A DNA stretch of 37,878 nt from Lachnospiraceae bacterium (lineage in GTDB: Bacteria; Bacillota; Clostridia; Lachnospirales; Lachnospiraceae). Location of the stretch: the NCBI GenBank assembly GCA_017618195.1, contig JAFZUW010000055.1, positions 1-37,878 on the forward strand, given 5' to 3'. This document shows positions 34,918-37,878 of this stretch, piece by piece. The position numbers and the translations under genes are program-made. The first letter of the stretch is position 1, and each line of letters starts with the position of its first letter. Below the pieces are notes generated by a model. It did not search any database. It saw only the letters and a list, made by a program, of their open reading frames with translations, and was not told the DNA's origin.

Positions 34918-37865
34918 CCTATCACTCCCTCCGCTTCGGTGACGCAGGACAGCACACCATCGAAGGTCACGTCAAGCCCCGTCACGATCGCCGCGTCGTC
35001 GTTGTGGAACGCGTCCTCGATCACAAGGATATCCCCGATCTCAACGGCAGGATCACAGCGATTCTTGACGGCGTACTTCTTCCGCCAGTTCGCGGCGGTC
35101 AAAAGCCAGTCGCAGACGTCCTGTTCCTTCCCCGGCGCGATGCACGGGTTTTCGTACATCGCCGTGTTCGTCCCCGTGTCCTCGCTCTCGCCGGAGGAGT
35201 AGGTGTACGACGTCCCGACGCCGCTTTCCGTCTCTTCAAGCTCCCGCTCGACCGTCAGCACGCATCCGGAGAATTCCTCCGCAATCGAAACCCCGGACCA
35301 GTCGTACAGCTCGTCCGCCGTGATTTTTGAAACCGCGTTGGTCCGCACCGGCTCCACGAACCGCTTGAATTGAAGCGTGTTCTTCCGGTCGATCCATACG
35401 GAGCACCGCGCCGCCTGTGCCAGATACCGGATCATTGTCCGCTTCGGATGATTCTCATTCACACGGCATGAAACAAGCTCGTTCTGCAAGCCGTTGTAGT
35501 TGACTTTGAGATCGTACCCGGCAAGCACGTCCTCGACGGCTGTTTTCAGCTTCACGGACGCGTTCGCCTTGATTGCCTGATCCGGATAATATTTCTGCCG
35601 CTCCATGTGGTAGCACTGGTCGTGCGCCCGGACCTTCACGAGCAGCCGGTTCTTCCCGATCTCCGCCGTGGATTCCGTGAACATGCCCATGTTCACGATT
35701 TCGTTCCCGATCTTCACCTTCGCCCGGAGCACCTGACCGTTGCGCCAGTACTGATAGACGCCCGCCGGGGAGAGGATGTTGAATTCCCCGTCCGAGTTAT
35801 CGAACGTGAAGGTCAGCTCCTTCGCCGGGAACGCCGAGGCGTCGATGGAAGTCCCGTACACGATCCGCATATCCGTCACGCTGTCCGCCGAGAACTGGCG
35901 CGAAATGCCGAAATCCACCTCGGTCAGCCGGAGCATCCGGAGCGGTTCGTTCGTGCCGTAAAACGTGAACTCCACCGCTGTGTAATTCTCCGCGAACTTC
36001 TGGAGGCTCCACCCGCCGCCGTTGCCGGTATTGTCCGAGGAAATGACCGTGTATTCGTTCGCTGTGTATTGCACTTCCACCGGGCCGCAGTCCGCGACGG
36101 CGGAACCGCCTTCGACCGTCGTCCAGATTTTCGACGGCGTGAATCGATAAGTGACCGGCGAAGCAAGTTTATATACTACCTGAAGATTGTGCTGCGACAG
36201 GTAGGTCCTCCACTCGTCGACGGTCGTGATGCTTTTGATGCCGGTCACAAGTTCATTGCTTGAATTGACGGCAATAAACGAATCGAAATTCCCCCACGTC
36301 TCGTTGTTTGATATGGACCGGAGATAATTGGCCCATGCAGTTATTACGCCCGACTGCCTCTTGAGGTTCGACGGTTTAATCTTCATCGCATATGCGGACG
36401 CGCTGGATGTTCCGAGCATCGACCATTGCTCGTCGCTGCTGCCGTCATACCACACGCAAACCCTGTCCACCGTCAGCTTGCCCGCCGTCACGTCCACCGT
36501 TCCGCCGTAGACCGTCCCGGCCAATCCGGACAAGTCCGTCACGACCGTGTGCGCCGCTTCGAGCGTGGACTGTTCGTCAAACCCTTGCCAGCACGAAAAC
36601 CGGATGTATGCCGCGCCGTCCGTGTCGAAAAAGCGATCCAGAAATTGTCCGGACACAGCCTCCGTCCCGGCAAGGGTTCCGATCTGTTCCTTCTCCGCAT
36701 TGTACAGGTTCACCCTCAAAAATGTCGTGACCCACGGTTCCTCGCCCTTGTATTCGTGCGCGACCACCCCGCCGTATTCGGAGATGTCGATGTAGTCCGT
36801 CACCAGCCAGTTTTCGTGTTCGGTGATGTCGCCGGAGCCGTCGATCCAGTACCCCATGGACGCGCCTTCCGATGTGAAGATGTCCCCGCCGCGATACTTT
36901 ACCGTTGCCGACGTCCATCCCGAAATCTGGCAGACATTCGAATACGGAACATACGGCGTCGGATGGTCGCTCTTTTCGATCTGCACGGTATCCAGCATTT
37001 CGTCCAGCGTGCAGGTGTCGGTTCCGTCGATCCATACATAGACCACCAGATAGGCCGCATTTGAGCCGGTCGTGATCGTGAGAGACGTTCCGGTGTTGTC
37101 TACGATGCCTCCGTATGCGGAAACATTATTGGCGGGATAAGTAGTCGTATAGCATACGCTGAACCTCTGCCCCGCCTGCTTCGAGACCGTGTACGTCGTA
37201 CTCGGTTCACACGGGAAAATGACGGATCTGCCGTTTGTGGCCGTGAGAAGTTTATTTGAGGAATAATAGAGCTTGACCGCTCCGTTTGCCTTGTTGTATA
37301 GGTTCACATTCGTGCCCGGTGCCCACGGATAATCGTACCAGTGAAGATCCTGCACCGGCTCGATCCCCGCCTTGATTTTCATGCGCACCCGCCTCGGACA
37401 GCCTTCGGTATTCCCTTCAATACTGCCGAGCGAATTCCCGTTCGCGCCGAACCACTCGGCCCGGACCTGAGAAGCCCGGATCATCCCCGGCGTGTCGAAA
37501 TGGAACGTCCAGCCGAAGGTGTCGATCGGATCGGACCATTCATACCGGAACTTGACCGGTTCGTCAAAAACCCCGTCGATTCCGGACACTTCTTGCGTCC
37601 AGAACCCGGTTTCCGCCCCGGACGAAGGAATCAGGGAATAACTCCCGTCCAGCTTCCACCCGTACTGTTCCAGCGTCGCGTATTTCGCGGAAAGCTCCGC
37701 GACCCCGTTCACCGTCCTCCCGACGGCCCCCATCTTAGCAGAAGCCGCCGTCGTAGCCGTGATATTTTCTTTGATAAGAGCCCTCGGGATCACCTCGAAG
37801 GACACCAGCGCGTCCGGAGACCGAACCGTGGGAAAAGGGTTGTACCCCGAAGACGTTGAAATCAT
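34914..37865 (-). CDS. Large tail protein (hub/host-contact), 983 aa
   Basis: MISTSSGYNPFPTVRSPDALVSFEVIPRAL opens an N-terminal part; then beta-rich modules follow (residues about 65-190, with EGCPRRVRMKIKAG; and 190-320, with YSSNKLLTATNG, typical of fibre carbohydrate-binding folds). From about residue 650 come SRQFSADSVTDMRIVYGTSIDASAF, YWRNGQVLRAKVKIGNEIV and VRAHDQCYHMERQKYYP, which read like tail-hub/minor structural proteins of siphophages. It begins four bases inside the glycine-rich fibre gene across the window ends. Its role is probably tail-tip hub or host binding. Exact family uncertain. Confidence 0.72.
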   Translation of the reverse strand: MISTSSGYNPFPTVRSPDALVSFEVIPRALIKENITATTAASAKMGAVGRTVNGVAELSAKYATLEQYGWKLDGSYSLIPSSGAETGFWTQEVSGIDGVFDEPVKFRYEWSDPIDTFGWTFHFDTPGMIRASQVRAEWFGANGNSLGSIEGNTEGCPRRVRMKIKAGIEPVQDLHWYDYPWAPGTNVNLYNKANGAVKLYYSSNKLLTATNGRSVIFPCEPSTTYTVSKQAGQRFSVCYTTTYPANNVSAYGGIVDNTGTSLTITTGSNAAYLVVYVWIDGTDTCTLDEMLDTVQIEKSDHPTPYVPYSNVCQISGWTSATVKYRGGDIFTSEGASMGYWIDGSGDITEHENWLVTDYIDISEYGGVVAHEYKGEEPWVTTFLRVNLYNAEKEQIGTLAGTEAVSGQFLDRFFDTDGAAYIRFSCWQGFDEQSTLEAAHTVVTDLSGLAGTVYGGTVDVTAGKLTVDRVCVWYDGSSDEQWSMLGTSSASAYAMKIKPSNLKRQSGVITAWANYLRSISNNETWGNFDSFIAVNSSNELVTGIKSITTVDEWRTYLSQHNLQVVYKLASPVTYRFTPSKIWTTVEGGSAVADCGPVEVQYTANEYTVISSDNTGNGGGWSLQKFAENYTAVEFTFYGTNEPLRMLRLTEVDFGISRQFSADSVTDMRIVYGTSIDASAFPAKELTFTFDNSDGEFNILSPAGVYQYWRNGQVLRAKVKIGNEIVNMGMFTESTAEIGKNRLLVKVRAHDQCYHMERQKYYPDQAIKANASVKLKTAVEDVLAGYDLKVNYNGLQNELVSCRVNENHPKRTMIRYLAQAARCSVWIDRKNTLQFKRFVEPVRTNAVSKITADELYDWSGVSIAEEFSGCVLTVERELEETESGVGTSYTYSSGESEDTGTNTAMYENPCIAPGKEQDVCDWLLTAANWRKKYAVKNRCDPAVEIGDILVIEDAFHNDDAAIVTGLDVTFDGVLSCVTEAEGVIG

Positions 37866-37878
37866 ATCGCCTCAACCC
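37862..37878 (-). CDS. 3' end of the glycine-rich tail gene (continuation across the circular junction)
   Basis: Reading minus strand from base 1 directly to base 37878 keeps the frame of the glycine-rich gene. It adds Gly-Val-Glu-Ala-Ile and a TGA at 37864-37862. That TGA overlaps the ATG at 37865 of the 983 aa tail gene in an ATGA, the same four-base overlap seen at 1105-1108 and 1515-1518. The total, 1,108 plus 17 bases, is 375 whole codons. This supports a circular molecule. Confidence 0.75.

Overview
The window is a temperate tailed phage (siphovirus-type) genome of 37,878 bases. Nearly every base is coding, and almost all genes lie on the minus strand; only the CI-like repressor and the integrase lie on the plus strand. 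Strong AGGAGG-type ribosome sites, a replisome organizer, RecT, an SPP1-type portal and minor head protein, and small proteins of kinds I associate with gut Clostridia phages point to a Bacillota (probably Clostridia) host. That host call is inference. The two ends of the window join in frame: the glycine-rich tail gene running off base 1 continues at base 37878, stops at 37862, and overlaps the start of the next gene by ATGA, as its neighbours do. The window therefore looks like one complete genome opened at an arbitrary point.

Layout, read along the minus strand. Regulation, recombination and replication (18012 down to 7898): small early genes, two HTH regulators, DUF1351, RecT, an MBL-fold hydrolase, a replisome organizer carrying iteron-like repeats, a series of small Cys-rich/zinc-ribbon proteins, a membrane-anchored putative wall hydrolase, a Lar-like anti-restriction protein and dUTPase. 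Then, behind its own promoter and a roughly 260-base structured leader containing a tRNA-like element: a ParB-like protein, a DpdA-like DNA transglycosylase, QueC, a short QueF-like T-fold protein and a QueT/YhhQ-type transporter. This is a 7-deazaguanine DNA-modification cassette. It leads directly into terminase small subunit, terminase large subunit and portal.

After portal, the genome unexpectedly carries tail-tip genes (137 aa protein, glycine-rich fibre, 983 aa tail protein across the window ends). Only then come the minor head protein, a gp10-like protein, scaffold, coat, connectors, two related tail-tube proteins, tail chaperones, tape measure, one distal tail protein, and lysis genes (XhlA-like, holin, M23 endolysin). 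Three further small genes, one ferritin-like, follow to a terminator at 22956-22983.

Between that terminator and the integrase terminator (19935-19964) sits a separate minus-strand block with its own sigma-70-like promoters: an unknown 212 aa protein, a DUF932 protein and small proteins including a ribbon-helix-helix candidate. Its isolation from the lytic operons makes it the best candidate for genes expressed from the prophage. The repressor/integrase switch (18013-19865) separates it from the early region.

How the parts work together: the QueT-like transporter and QueC/QueF-like enzymes would supply a deazaguanine base, DpdA would exchange it into phage DNA, and the Lar-like protein would add a second anti-restriction layer. 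All functions are inferred from sequence motifs; no database search was run.
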